64,000 nucleotides of DNA from Arthrobacter sp. MYb214 (GTDB taxonomy: Bacteria > Actinomycetota > Actinomycetes > Actinomycetales > Micrococcaceae), in assembly GCF_002979865.1 (NCBI RefSeq), contig NZ_PCPZ01000004.1:310001-374000 (forward strand), given 5' to 3'. Positions 1 through 7,136 of this stretch are shown here, piece after piece. Position numbers and translations under genes: made by a program. Positions within the stretch are counted from its first letter, which is position 1; every line of letters starts with the position of its first letter. The notes under the pieces were generated by a model. That model did not search any database and was not told where the DNA came from. It worked only from the letters and a program-made list of their open reading frames with translations.

Positions 1-117
1 CACGACTACGGCGGTGGAAATTCCCGCCCGCTTGCCGGCGTTCTCGCCAGTCCACCAGCGGGGTCCGCCGGCGGTGCCCAGCGTAACGACGTGGGGATTG
101 AGATTGGTGGAGGCCAT
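1..117 (-). CDS. MBL-fold metallohydrolase, N-terminal part (runs off window)
   Basis: Only the first 39 codons lie in the window; the gene starts with ATG at 117 and continues beyond base 1. The peptide has the opening strand motif TLGTAGGPRWW followed by GKRAGIST, which is typical of ribonuclease Z-like metallo-beta-lactamase-fold hydrolases. The metal-binding HxHxDH motif would lie outside the window, so the substrate is unknown. The gene is divergent from the DUF202 pair at 267. Confidence 0.6.
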   Translation of the reverse strand, partial: MASTNLNPHVVTLGTAGGPRWWTGENAGKRAGISTAVVV

Positions 118-160
118 GGAATGCGCCCTTTCTTTGGTTCAAGTGCTGCATTCAATTCTT

Positions 161-178
161 ATGCGCTGGATCACATTC
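161..178. promoter_or_regulatory. Candidate promoter/operator motif shared with 28552-28569
   Basis: ATGCGCTGGATCACATTC occurs here and, with one difference, at 28552-28569. In both places it sits 40-60 bases upstream of a minus-strand start codon, and it contains a CRP-like half site TGTGA when read on the minus strand. A shorter relative lies in the fdhA promoter near 60192. Function is inferred only from position and recurrence. Confidence 0.25.
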
Positions 179-266
179 GTAAAACTGTTTTTATCAACCA
201 ACTAAATAGGTTTAGCCGATAATAGGTTGGGTATGCTCATAGCATCGACGCAAACCAAGGAGGGTC

Positions 267-650
267 ATGTCCGAGCAAGATCGCAGCCGGCTTTCACGCT
301 GGATATTGCCACGGGGCAGTGAGCCTGACCCGCGCTTCACGCTGGCCAACGAGCGCACCTTCTTGGCCTGGATTCGAACTTCGCTAGCCTTCCTCGCGGG
401 CGGCACAGCGCTGGAGGCCTTCGCCGCAGAGGCCTTCCCGTCGCCAGTTCGCACCTGGCTGGCGGTGCTGGTGATCGGCGTCGGCATCCTGATTGCTGCC
501 GGTGCAGCCGTGCGCTGGGTCCGCGTGGAACGCAGCATGCGCACCGGCAGGCCGTTGCCGATTCCCGCCATTGTCCCGCTGCTGGCATTCGGTGCCGTGG
601 TGGCCTCACTGGCGGCGATCGCCATGATTTTCTGGTCCCTCAGCTCGTGA
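267..650 (+). CDS. DUF202 (YidH-family) membrane protein
   Basis: This 127-residue inner-membrane protein has the DUF202 signature ANERTFLAWIRTSLAFLAGG at about residues 28-47, followed by two more hydrophobic segments (about 55-77 and 95-122), giving three membrane spans. Function in the family is unknown. An AAGGAGGG ribosome-binding site precedes the ATG. Its TGA overlaps by one base the ATG of the next DUF202 gene, so the two are co-translated. Paired DUF202 genes are common in actinobacteria. Confidence 0.85.
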   Translation: MSEQDRSRLSRWILPRGSEPDPRFTLANERTFLAWIRTSLAFLAGGTALEAFAAEAFPSPVRTWLAVLVIGVGILIAAGAAVRWVRVERSMRTGRPLPIPAIVPLLAFGAVVASLAAIAMIFWSLSS

Positions 651-976
651 TGAAAGAGCCCATCGAGATCAGCGACCCGGGGTTGCAGCCAGAGCGCACC
701 GTCTTCGCGTGGAACCGGACAATGGTTTCATTTCTCGTGGTTTCCGCGGTCTTCCTGCGCTGGCTTCCGCACTATGGCCTGGCCGTGATCCTGCTGATTG
801 CGATATCTTCCTCGATGGCATTCGGGATTCTGCTCTCGCAGCGTGCCCGGTACCGGAAAATGGCGCAAGGCGTGAAGGCTGAACGCGTCAGCGCGGATGT
901 TCTCGCCGTGCTGCTGACAACAGCGGTGCTGCTGGCTCTAGGCGCTTGCGCGATCATCCTTGTGCTCGGCGCCTAG
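650..976 (+). CDS. Second DUF202 membrane protein
   Basis: This 108-residue membrane protein begins at the ATG that overlaps the previous stop codon (TGATG). A GTG one codon upstream is also open but the ATG is the better choice. It carries a shorter DUF202 signature (QPERTVFAWNRTMVSF, about residues 10-25) and three hydrophobic segments. It is clearly related to its upstream partner and probably forms a hetero-oligomer with it; that is inference. No enzymatic motif is seen. Confidence 0.8.
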   Translation: MKEPIEISDPGLQPERTVFAWNRTMVSFLVVSAVFLRWLPHYGLAVILLIAISSSMAFGILLSQRARYRKMAQGVKAERVSADVLAVLLTTAVLLALGACAIILVLGA

Positions 977-1145
977 TTCCGGGTGCTCGCCAGGCGCAGG
1001 TTTATCGAGGCTGCGGCAGTAGCGGCCAGAGGAGTTGCAGGCGCGGCGCGAGTGCTGTTCCGGCCCTATTGCGAATGCCCGGGCCGGTGCAGCCAGTCCA
1101 GGCGCTCTAGCTGTACCGGTGCTGGGACCCGGATTTACCGAAGGG

Positions 1146-1616
1146 TCAGGGCCCATGGAGCTCGAGAATCTCCGCGGAGCTGAATGCTACCGATTCCGCG
1201 AGCTTTTGCACCGCTGCATAACGCTGTGACTCCGCATCGATATCCTTGTGGAACCGGGAATTTCTTTCGTCCCTATCAGCCTCGAACTTCTTTCCGGCGA
1301 GAGCCAGCTCCCGGGCAATTAATGCTGCCAATCCGTCACGCAGTTGTTCCAGGGAGGTGTTGGAAATTTCCAATCTTCGGTTAGCTGCGCTCAGAACGGC
1401 ATCAGGGTAGCCGGCGGCATCGAGTTGGCCGCGCATGAAATCGCTGGTCAAGAACTCTGTTTCCTCGGCTGCGGGCTGGCGGTTGAAAACGGCGGCAACC
1501 CGGTACGCGCCGGGCGCCTTGTCGCTGAGCAAAGTTCCCGGCAGAGAGTTCATGAGCACCGGGCCTATCTTCAGCGGCTGGTGCTTCTTGCCAAGAGTGC
1601 GGGAGAAGTCCATCAT
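1146..1616 (-). CDS. Hypothetical protein
   Basis: I do not recognise this protein of about 156 residues. The start is taken at ATG 1616 because AGGAAAAG lies six bases before it; an ATG at 1643 in the same frame lacks such a site. The C-terminal half (LEQLRDGLAALIARELALAGKK and following) is rich in charged residues and probably helical, possibly coiled-coil. There is no signal peptide or membrane segment. It lies 80 bases downstream of the small zinc-ribbon gene at 1696-1983 on the same strand. Confidence 0.6.
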   Translation of the reverse strand: MMDFSRTLGKKHQPLKIGPVLMNSLPGTLLSDKAPGAYRVAAVFNRQPAAEETEFLTSDFMRGQLDAAGYPDAVLSAANRRLEISNTSLEQLRDGLAALIARELALAGKKFEADRDERNSRFHKDIDAESQRYAAVQKLAESVAFSSAEILELHGP

Positions 1617-1695
1617 GGCTTTTCCTTTCCATGTCCGTTCCATGCCGGCGACCAGGGTGCTCTGCCGTGGGCAGCAGCGCCTGGCGCCAGCTCAG

Positions 1696-1983
1696 CTAGG
1701 CTTGCCGTAGGGTTGCTTGGCCCGTAGCAGGCAAGATGTCCACGCGGCGCTCTGGTCCCTGTAGTGGTTCTTGCGAACTGTAGGCAACCTTGCGCCATCC
1801 GCATGAGGTGCAGGTCCAGAGCACTTCACGCATCGTTACCAGCATGTCCTGGCGCTGGCCAGCTTCGTGGCCGCCTTCGTTGTCCCATCTCTTGAGCTGG
1901 TTTTGATCATCGACGAATCGACGGGTTTCTGTTTCAACCAAGGTATTTCTGTAGCACCTCGGACAGCTGTTCGGCTTGTCCAT
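1696..1983 (-). CDS. Small zinc-ribbon-like protein
   Basis: This 95-residue cytoplasmic protein has two CxxC pairs, CPRC at residues 8-11 and CTSC at about 58-61, separated by a charged helix. That arrangement is typical of a four-cysteine zinc ribbon. A strong GGAGGG ribosome-binding site precedes the ATG at 1983. No specific family is recognised; such proteins may bind nucleic acid or other proteins. It is followed on the same strand by the hypothetical gene at 1146-1616. Confidence 0.65.
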   Translation of the reverse strand: MDKPNSCPRCYRNTLVETETRRFVDDQNQLKRWDNEGGHEAGQRQDMLVTMREVLWTCTSCGWRKVAYSSQEPLQGPERRVDILPATGQATLRQA

Positions 1984-2703
1984 GACATTCCCTCCGTTGC
2001 TGCATAGTCGTTTTTATTGCCGTGCTCTGCCCTCGGTGCTGCAGTTCAAGGCCGGTTCCACGGAAAACGCCGTACCATTTCTTGAGTTGGGCATCGCGGG
2101 GACCGCGGCAGTTGTGCGCGTACTGCCGTTTTGCACTGTCGGCTTCAAAGGTATTGTCCGGCTGTGCTGGTTGCATGATTCGCCACTAGCGGACCGAACC
2201 GGTCTGTGGGCTGCTGGAGCAAAACTGTGATTCGTTCCTGGCGGGCAACCCTTATCGGGCAAATGGGAGAAACGCAAGGAAGCGGGCAGTTAATTCGAGC
2301 CGCCTCGATAAAGATCCCGGTTCAACACTGCTGCGTTAATCTGAACGCCGTCCTCGGCAATGAGGAGGGCACAAAAGCTCTACGCCGGTAGGAAGTGCTT
2401 CCGATGACGGCATTTCTACGGAAGTTAGATCCAATTCCAGTCTACTCCGGTTTCCCGGTTGTGGACCGGAAAATGGCCAAGTGAAGCGACGAAGGGTGCC
2501 CGCGGCTGCAACGGCTTGTGTTGCCGAGGGGCGTCACCCTGTCGCGGTCCGGGCCATGGCGCGGGAGGCCAGCGGAAACCGCCATCGGCTAATGCGGGGC
2601 CCGATCTTGAATGTTCCGGAGTTCGGGGTCCAACGGGCGGGAATGCGCGTACAGTGAAAATACCGGTCCAGCTCGAATTCGCTGTAAAAGGGGATGATTC
2701 GCG
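1984..2703. other. 720-base stretch without a convincing gene
   Basis: Several short frames are open but none has a ribosome-binding site, a recognisable family or consistent codon bias. The right end (about 2640-2703) should hold the promoter for the membrane protein at 2704. No tRNA, repeat or strong hairpin was seen. Confidence 0.5.
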
Positions 2704-3138
2704 ATGCAGGCTGACGCTAGATTCAAGATGCCGTTCAATTTCGCCCAGGTGGTTATTGCGGCTTTCGGAGCCATGGGGCTTAGCACCTTGGCCTATTTTG
2801 TTGCCAGGGTTATCGGCGCATCCATGGAGTACTCCGGCGGCTTATTCCGGAACCTGGATTTCATCCACATCGTGCGATTCACTGCCCTGCCCATTCTCAT
2901 TCTCGGCTTCCTGACCTTCTTGATCGGCCGGGCCAAGCCGGGCTTCTGCCGCATCGCCCAGTGGGTCGGGGTTGCCGCCGTCTTGACCTCAGCGGTGGTG
3001 CAGTGGTTCTTCGCCGAGGACTGGGGGACCGCGCTGACCCTGGCGATTATGCACCTGGTTGTTGCAGCGTCTTGGTATATCGCGGTGAACTACTCGAATA
3101 GGAAGTTCAACGAGATCGCGGCCCTGGAAAACCTATAG
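2704..3138 (+). CDS. DUF6069-like four-span membrane protein, copy 1
   Basis: This 144-residue protein has four hydrophobic segments (about residues 12-35, 55-76, 85-105 and 110-132) and no soluble domain. The sequence FNFAQVVIAAFG, the block LPILILGFLTFLIGRA and the tail HLVVAASWYIAVNYSNRK match the neighbouring gene at 3237-3674 position by position, so the two are tandem paralogues. They resemble the DUF6069 family, whose function is unknown. An AAAAGGGG site lies 9-16 bases before the ATG. Confidence 0.75.
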   Translation: MQADARFKMPFNFAQVVIAAFGAMGLSTLAYFVARVIGASMEYSGGLFRNLDFIHIVRFTALPILILGFLTFLIGRAKPGFCRIAQWVGVAAVLTSAVVQWFFAEDWGTALTLAIMHLVVAASWYIAVNYSNRKFNEIAALENL

Positions 3139-3236
3139 CCCTGCTAAGTGTCGCGGTTCTCACGGGCTTCTGAGAGCCGTGGCACAGGCACTCGGGAATA
3201 GAATAGTTGCGAACTATCAACAATTCTAGGAGTGCC

Positions 3237-3674
3237 ATGACGTCTCAGGGACAACCCAATAGCCCATTCAATTTCATTCAGGTGATTATCGGTGCGCTGG
3301 GTACCAGCTACCTGAATGTCATCATTTTCTTCCTGTCTGGCGCCGCTGGGGCATCCCGCCGGATTGGTCCTAATTCAACTGATGTTGTCGCCTTTGACCA
3401 CCTGTTGCAGTTCACGTTGATCCCGATTCTGTTCTTCGGCCTGGTGGTCTTCCTGATCGGACGGGCAAACAAGGGCATTTGCAAGATCGCGCAGTGGGCT
3501 GGCTTGCTCATCGCGGTAGTCTCGATCGTTTTCCCGATCATGAACGCAGCAGATGCCGCTACCGCTGTGGGCCTGTCCCTGATCCATATCGTGACCGGTA
3601 TCGGCTGGTTCTTCTCGGTGCACTACGGCAACAAGGAGCTCCACGTTCCTTCCAAGGACGTAGCGCTCGTCTAA
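3237..3674 (+). CDS. DUF6069-like four-span membrane protein, copy 2
   Basis: This is a 145-residue paralogue of the preceding gene, with the same order of blocks: FNFIQVIIGALG, LIPILFFGLVVFLIGRA, CKIAQWAGLLIAVV and a C-terminal SVHYGNKEL. The start at ATG 3237 follows TCTAGGAG; the open frame extends 30 bases further upstream without a ribosome-binding site. It has its own 100-base upstream spacer, so it may be transcribed separately. A bidirectional terminator follows. Confidence 0.78.
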   Translation: MTSQGQPNSPFNFIQVIIGALGTSYLNVIIFFLSGAAGASRRIGPNSTDVVAFDHLLQFTLIPILFFGLVVFLIGRANKGICKIAQWAGLLIAVVSIVFPIMNAADAATAVGLSLIHIVTGIGWFFSVHYGNKELHVPSKDVALV

Positions 3675-3685
3675 GCACGAAAAGC

Positions 3686-3732
3686 AAAACCTCGCAGAGC
3701 GATCAGCAATGATCTGTTCTGCGAGGTTTTCC
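3686..3732. terminator. Bidirectional intrinsic terminator
   Basis: A perfect 13-bp stem (AAAACCTCGCAGA with TCTGCGAGGTTTT) is flanked by A and T tracts. It lies between the convergent genes ending at 3674 (+) and 3767 (-) and can serve both. Confidence 0.85.
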
Positions 3733-3766
3733 GTTAAGCCGTGAGAGCTGCTGGTGCTGATTCGGG

Positions 3767-5068
3767 CTACACCCCAACTTTCTCGAGCTGAGGATGCTCG
3801 TAGGCTTTGCGCATGCGCGGCAAGAACAGCAGGCTGACGGCTGCCGCAAGGCACAGCACCGCAGCGGTAATCCACGCGGCCAGGTAGCTGCCGGTGGTTT
3901 CCCGCGACAGCCCTGCGGTCAGCGAGCCGGCGCCGGCGCCGATCATGTGGAAGGCGAAGACCCAGCCGAAGACCACGGTGGCTCTAACCGGACCGAAGTA
4001 CTGGCGGCAGAGCACCACGGTAGGAGGCACGGTGGCCACCCAGTCCAAACCGTAGAAGACAATGAAGATCCACATCAGCGGCTCGACGGTTGGACCCATC
4101 AGCGAGTGCAGGAACATCAGGGACAGTCCGCGCAACGCGTAGTACACCGCAAGCAGCAGCCACGGGCGTACACGGTCGGTCAGCCACCCGGAGAGCACCG
4201 TGCCGAGGATATCGAAAATGCCAACCAGCGCCAGCAACCCGGAAGCGGTCGTTGCCGGCATGCCATGGTCGTGCGCCGCAGGGATGAAGTGCGTCTGCAC
4301 CAGCCCGTTGGTAGACCATCCGCAGATCCAGAAGGTCATCGCCAAGACCCAGAATGCCGGGTAGCGTGAGGCCGCGAACAGGGCCTTGAGAGTCGCGGCA
4401 GCCATCGAACCCTGCTGCGTTCCGGATGCCGGCGCGGCTGCAGCTCCGGCCCCGCCGTAAGGCAGTACACCGGCTTCGGCAGGGGAATTGGCGAAGGGCC
4501 AGCGCAGCAACGGGATGATCAGCACCGCGAAGACCGCAACAACCAGAGCCGCGGCCCTCCATGAGTACTGCTCGATGATCAGCACAATGCTTGGCAGGAA
4601 CACCAGCTGGCCGGCGGCATTCGCGCCAGAGAAGATGCCCATCACCAGGCCGCGCCGTTCGCAGAACCAGCGGTTGGCAACCACAGAACCGAAAACCAAC
4701 GCCATCGCCCCGGTGCCCAGTCCAACCAGCACACCCCAGAGCGCCCACAACTGCCAGATCTGGCTGATGAACACGGACAATCCGGCTCCGGAGGCCACCA
4801 ATGCCAGAGCGATGGCAGCCACCTTGCGCATGGAATACCGTTCCAGCAAAGTCGCGGCGAAAGGAGCTGCCAGGCCGTAGACCACCAGGTTGATGGTCAC
4901 CGCGGTCGATAACTGGGAGCGGAGCCAGCCGAATTCGGATTCAAGTGGTTCAAAGAACGCGCCGGTGGTCGAGCGGAACGCCGCCGTGGCGACTAGCGCC
5001 AGCGTGGTCACGATGGCGACCAGCCAGGCTCGATGGATCCGCAATGGCTTCGGGGAGTTCAATCGCAT
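3767..5068 (-). CDS. MFS transporter, monocarboxylate/OFA-like
   Basis: This protein of about 433 residues has twelve predicted spans. The loop between spans 2 and 3 is ERYSMRKVAAIALAL, and the fourth-span region reads GLGTGAMALVFGSVVANRWF with the following ERRGLVMGIFSGANAAGQ, as in the MFS oxalate/formate and monocarboxylate branches. The start at ATG 5068 follows AGAAGGAG and is preferred over an ATG nine codons upstream. It is a single gene facing the membrane proteins at 2.7-3.7 kb. The substrate cannot be read from sequence; an organic acid is the likeliest guess. Confidence 0.8.
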   Translation of the reverse strand: MRLNSPKPLRIHRAWLVAIVTTLALVATAAFRSTTGAFFEPLESEFGWLRSQLSTAVTINLVVYGLAAPFAATLLERYSMRKVAAIALALVASGAGLSVFISQIWQLWALWGVLVGLGTGAMALVFGSVVANRWFCERRGLVMGIFSGANAAGQLVFLPSIVLIIEQYSWRAAALVVAVFAVLIIPLLRWPFANSPAEAGVLPYGGAGAAAAPASGTQQGSMAAATLKALFAASRYPAFWVLAMTFWICGWSTNGLVQTHFIPAAHDHGMPATTASGLLALVGIFDILGTVLSGWLTDRVRPWLLLAVYYALRGLSLMFLHSLMGPTVEPLMWIFIVFYGLDWVATVPPTVVLCRQYFGPVRATVVFGWVFAFHMIGAGAGSLTAGLSRETTGSYLAAWITAAVLCLAAAVSLLFLPRMRKAYEHPQLEKVGV

Positions 5069-5248
5069 GCTCCTTCTGGGTGTTGCTTTAAGCATTGCAC
5101 CAGCGCTAACAGGCGTTGGAGTTCGTGACGTGCGAAGAACAAATATTGATGTCCGAAACAGGTGGAGCGCATTGCCTCGCCGGGATTAGCTGTGCATGGC
5201 GAAGCGCGGCAGACTCAGTTTTTGCGCCTGATCGGCTCTGCTTATTCG

Positions 5249-5752
5249 CTATGCGGGGTCGTTGCCGTTGCTGGGGTTCTGGCGCCGGCTGCGAGGGTGC
5301 CGGTCCTGCGGGGCCGGCGCACCCAGCGCCTGCCGCGGAAAGGTTTTTAGTTTGGCCCCGGAAGGCGGTTCGTCCTGGTCCAGCGGATCGGCCATGGCCG
5401 ATGGGGCAGCGGAGGCTTGGCCTGTTGCGGCTGCCTCGGCGGTTTGGGCCGTCACCGGGGCATCGCGGATGACCGGCATCCTGCGTGGCGGCAGCGGACG
5501 ACGATGGTGCACGAGATAAATCAGCATGGCCAGGGCCTTGTGCATGACCACGATGGTGAAGATGGCCGATCCGGCATAGCAGCCCCAGGCGACCAGGTGA
5601 AGCGTGGTCACTTCAAGGACGTTCAGCTCCAGCGAGCCGTTGAGCATCATGACGGCGCCGATTTGCTGGATGACCATGCCGAGCACGGCCAACCCCACCG
5701 CAAACCAGAAATACACCAGGGTATCGGCTCCGGGTTTCTTCACGACAGGCAT
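5249..5752 (-). CDS. Membrane protein with proline-rich cytoplasmic tail
   Basis: This protein of about 167 residues is not recognised. Two or three hydrophobic segments (about residues 14-37, 51-70 and 75-90) are followed by a long, basic, proline/alanine-rich tail that is probably disordered. The start is at ATG 5752 behind GGAGGTTCAA; the upstream ATG at 5785 has no such site. It stands alone between the MFS gene and the CitE-like gene on the same strand. Confidence 0.6.
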   Translation of the reverse strand: MPVVKKPGADTLVYFWFAVGLAVLGMVIQQIGAVMMLNGSLELNVLEVTTLHLVAWGCYAGSAIFTIVVMHKALAMLIYLVHHRRPLPPRRMPVIRDAPVTAQTAEAAATGQASAAPSAMADPLDQDEPPSGAKLKTFPRQALGAPAPQDRHPRSRRQNPSNGNDPA

Positions 5753-5818
5753 TTGAACCTCCGTTGGCCAGCTGTCGGCGGTCATTGCTACACACTGTAG
5801 CCCATGGCGGGAAACAGC

Positions 5819-6619
5819 TTATCTGCCCAAGGTGGCCCGGGCCTGGCGCAGCAGCGGCTCATCGACCATCTGCCCTTCGAAAGCGAAAACTCCGGGATTC
5901 GCCTCCGCGGCGTCGAGGATCCGCCGGGCACGTTCCCGTTCTGCTTCGGTCGGTGCGAACGCCTCGCGAATGACCGGCATCTGGTTCGGGTGGATCGAGG
6001 CTTTCGCGGCGAATCCCGAGGCCTTGGCATCGCGGGACTCCTCGCCCAGGCCTTTGAGATCTGGAATATCGAGGTACACGGAATCAATTGCGGCCTTGCC
6101 GTTGGCCACCGCATGCAGCAGCACCTGCGACCGCGCGAACCGTGCCACCTCGCGGTAGCTGCCATCGTGGCCGCGCGAGGATGTGCCGCCGAGCGAGGCG
6201 ATCAGGTCTTCGGCGCCCCACATCAGCGCGACGACATTCTGCGCCCCGGCAATGTCCGAGGCATTGGTGATGCCCTTGGCGGTTTCGCACAGTGCCAGCA
6301 CGTCGTAGCCTGCCAGCGCGGCCGGCTGCGCCGCCGATTCGCACTTGGGCAGCATCACGGTGCGGTAGGCCGTTTGCCCCAGCGCTGCCAGGTCCTTGGC
6401 GAAGTGCTCGCTATCGACCGGGTTCACGCGCACGATGACCCGCGCGGGATCCAGCGGCGTATCCAGCAAGGCGCGGCGGGCCGCGTCCTTGTTCCCGGCA
6501 GCCACAGCGTCTTCCAGATCGATGATGACCGCATCGGCACGCTGTGCCGCCTTGGCGTAGCGCTCGGGCCGGTCGGCCGGGCAGAACAGCAGGGAAGGGC
6601 CCATCAGGAACTCAGTCAT
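5819..6619 (-). CDS. CitE-like HpcH/HpaI-family CoA-ester lyase
   Basis: This 266-residue cytoplasmic enzyme has the CitE fold motifs: LLFCPADRPERYAKA (about residues 10-24), IIDLEDAV with acidic metal-binding residues, RVNPVDSEHF, LPKCES and a C-terminal KASIHPNQMPVI. Such proteins cleave or hydrolyse acyl-CoA esters such as malyl- or citramalyl-CoA, not citrate itself when encoded without CitD/CitF. It is the last gene of the TetR-carboxylase-MaoC operon and overlaps the MaoC gene by eight bases. A strong GGAGG site precedes ATG 6619. Confidence 0.85.
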   Translation of the reverse strand: MTEFLMGPSLLFCPADRPERYAKAAQRADAVIIDLEDAVAAGNKDAARRALLDTPLDPARVIVRVNPVDSEHFAKDLAALGQTAYRTVMLPKCESAAQPAALAGYDVLALCETAKGITNASDIAGAQNVVALMWGAEDLIASLGGTSSRGHDGSYREVARFARSQVLLHAVANGKAAIDSVYLDIPDLKGLGEESRDAKASGFAAKASIHPNQMPVIREAFAPTEAERERARRILDAAEANPGVFAFEGQMVDEPLLRQARATLGR

Positions 6620-7136
6620 CAGCTTTTCCTCCCTTGGCCTGCATCGAATCTTGGTGTGCTTGCCTGGTCCACATCAGGCAGGTGCGGTTTGCGGTGGTCA
6701 CGATGTCGCCGTGCTGGTTGCGGCCGGTGTGCGTCATGGACGCCAGGCCCTGCCCGGGGCGGGACTTGGATTCGCGCAGTGCGGTGATCTCGGTTTCGGT
6801 GTAGAGGGTATCGCCGTGGAACATCGGGTGCGGGAAGCGCACGTCATTGATGCCCAGCTGCCCCACGATGGTGCCCTCGGTCAGCTGGCCCACCGACTGC
6901 CCAATCATGGTGCTCAGGGTGAGCAGGGAGTTGACCAGCGGCTTGCCGAAGGGCTGGGTGGATGCCCATGCCGCGTCCAGGTGCAGTCCCTGGTTGTTCA
7001 TGGTCATCGTCGTGAACGCGACGTTATCCGCTTCGGTCAGGGTGCGCCCGGGCTTGTGCACGTAGGTGGCCCCCAGCTGCAGCTCATCGAAGTAGAGGCC
7101 GCGCTGCTCGACACGTTTGTGGGTTTGCTCGCTCAT
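6612..7136 (-). CDS. MaoC-family (R)-specific enoyl-CoA hydratase-like protein
   Basis: This 174-residue protein is a single hot-dog-fold MaoC dehydratase domain. It has the pattern GRTLTEADNVAFTTMTMNNQGLHLD (D35-like catalytic Asp and the downstream His in LHLD) and VRFPHPMFHGDTLYTETE. It would hydrate a branched enoyl-CoA or an intermediate from the carboxylase upstream. The ATG at 7136 overlaps the stop of the carboxylase alpha gene by four bases (ATGA), so the two are translationally coupled; the downstream lyase overlaps by eight. Confidence 0.85.
   Translation of the reverse strand: MSEQTHKRVEQRGLYFDELQLGATYVHKPGRTLTEADNVAFTTMTMNNQGLHLDAAWASTQPFGKPLVNSLLTLSTMIGQSVGQLTEGTIVGQLGINDVRFPHPMFHGDTLYTETEITALRESKSRPGQGLASMTHTGRNQHGDIVTTANRTCLMWTRQAHQDSMQAKGGKADD

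Noticed and set aside
1934-2176. 80-codon minus-strand frame upstream of the zinc-ribbon gene
   Set aside because: No ribosome-binding site, overlaps the real gene by 50 bases, and shows no plausible domain.
5804-6787. 327-codon plus-strand frame opposite the CitE-like gene
   Set aside because: Shadow of the minus-strand lyase, which has full family motifs and a strong ribosome-binding site.
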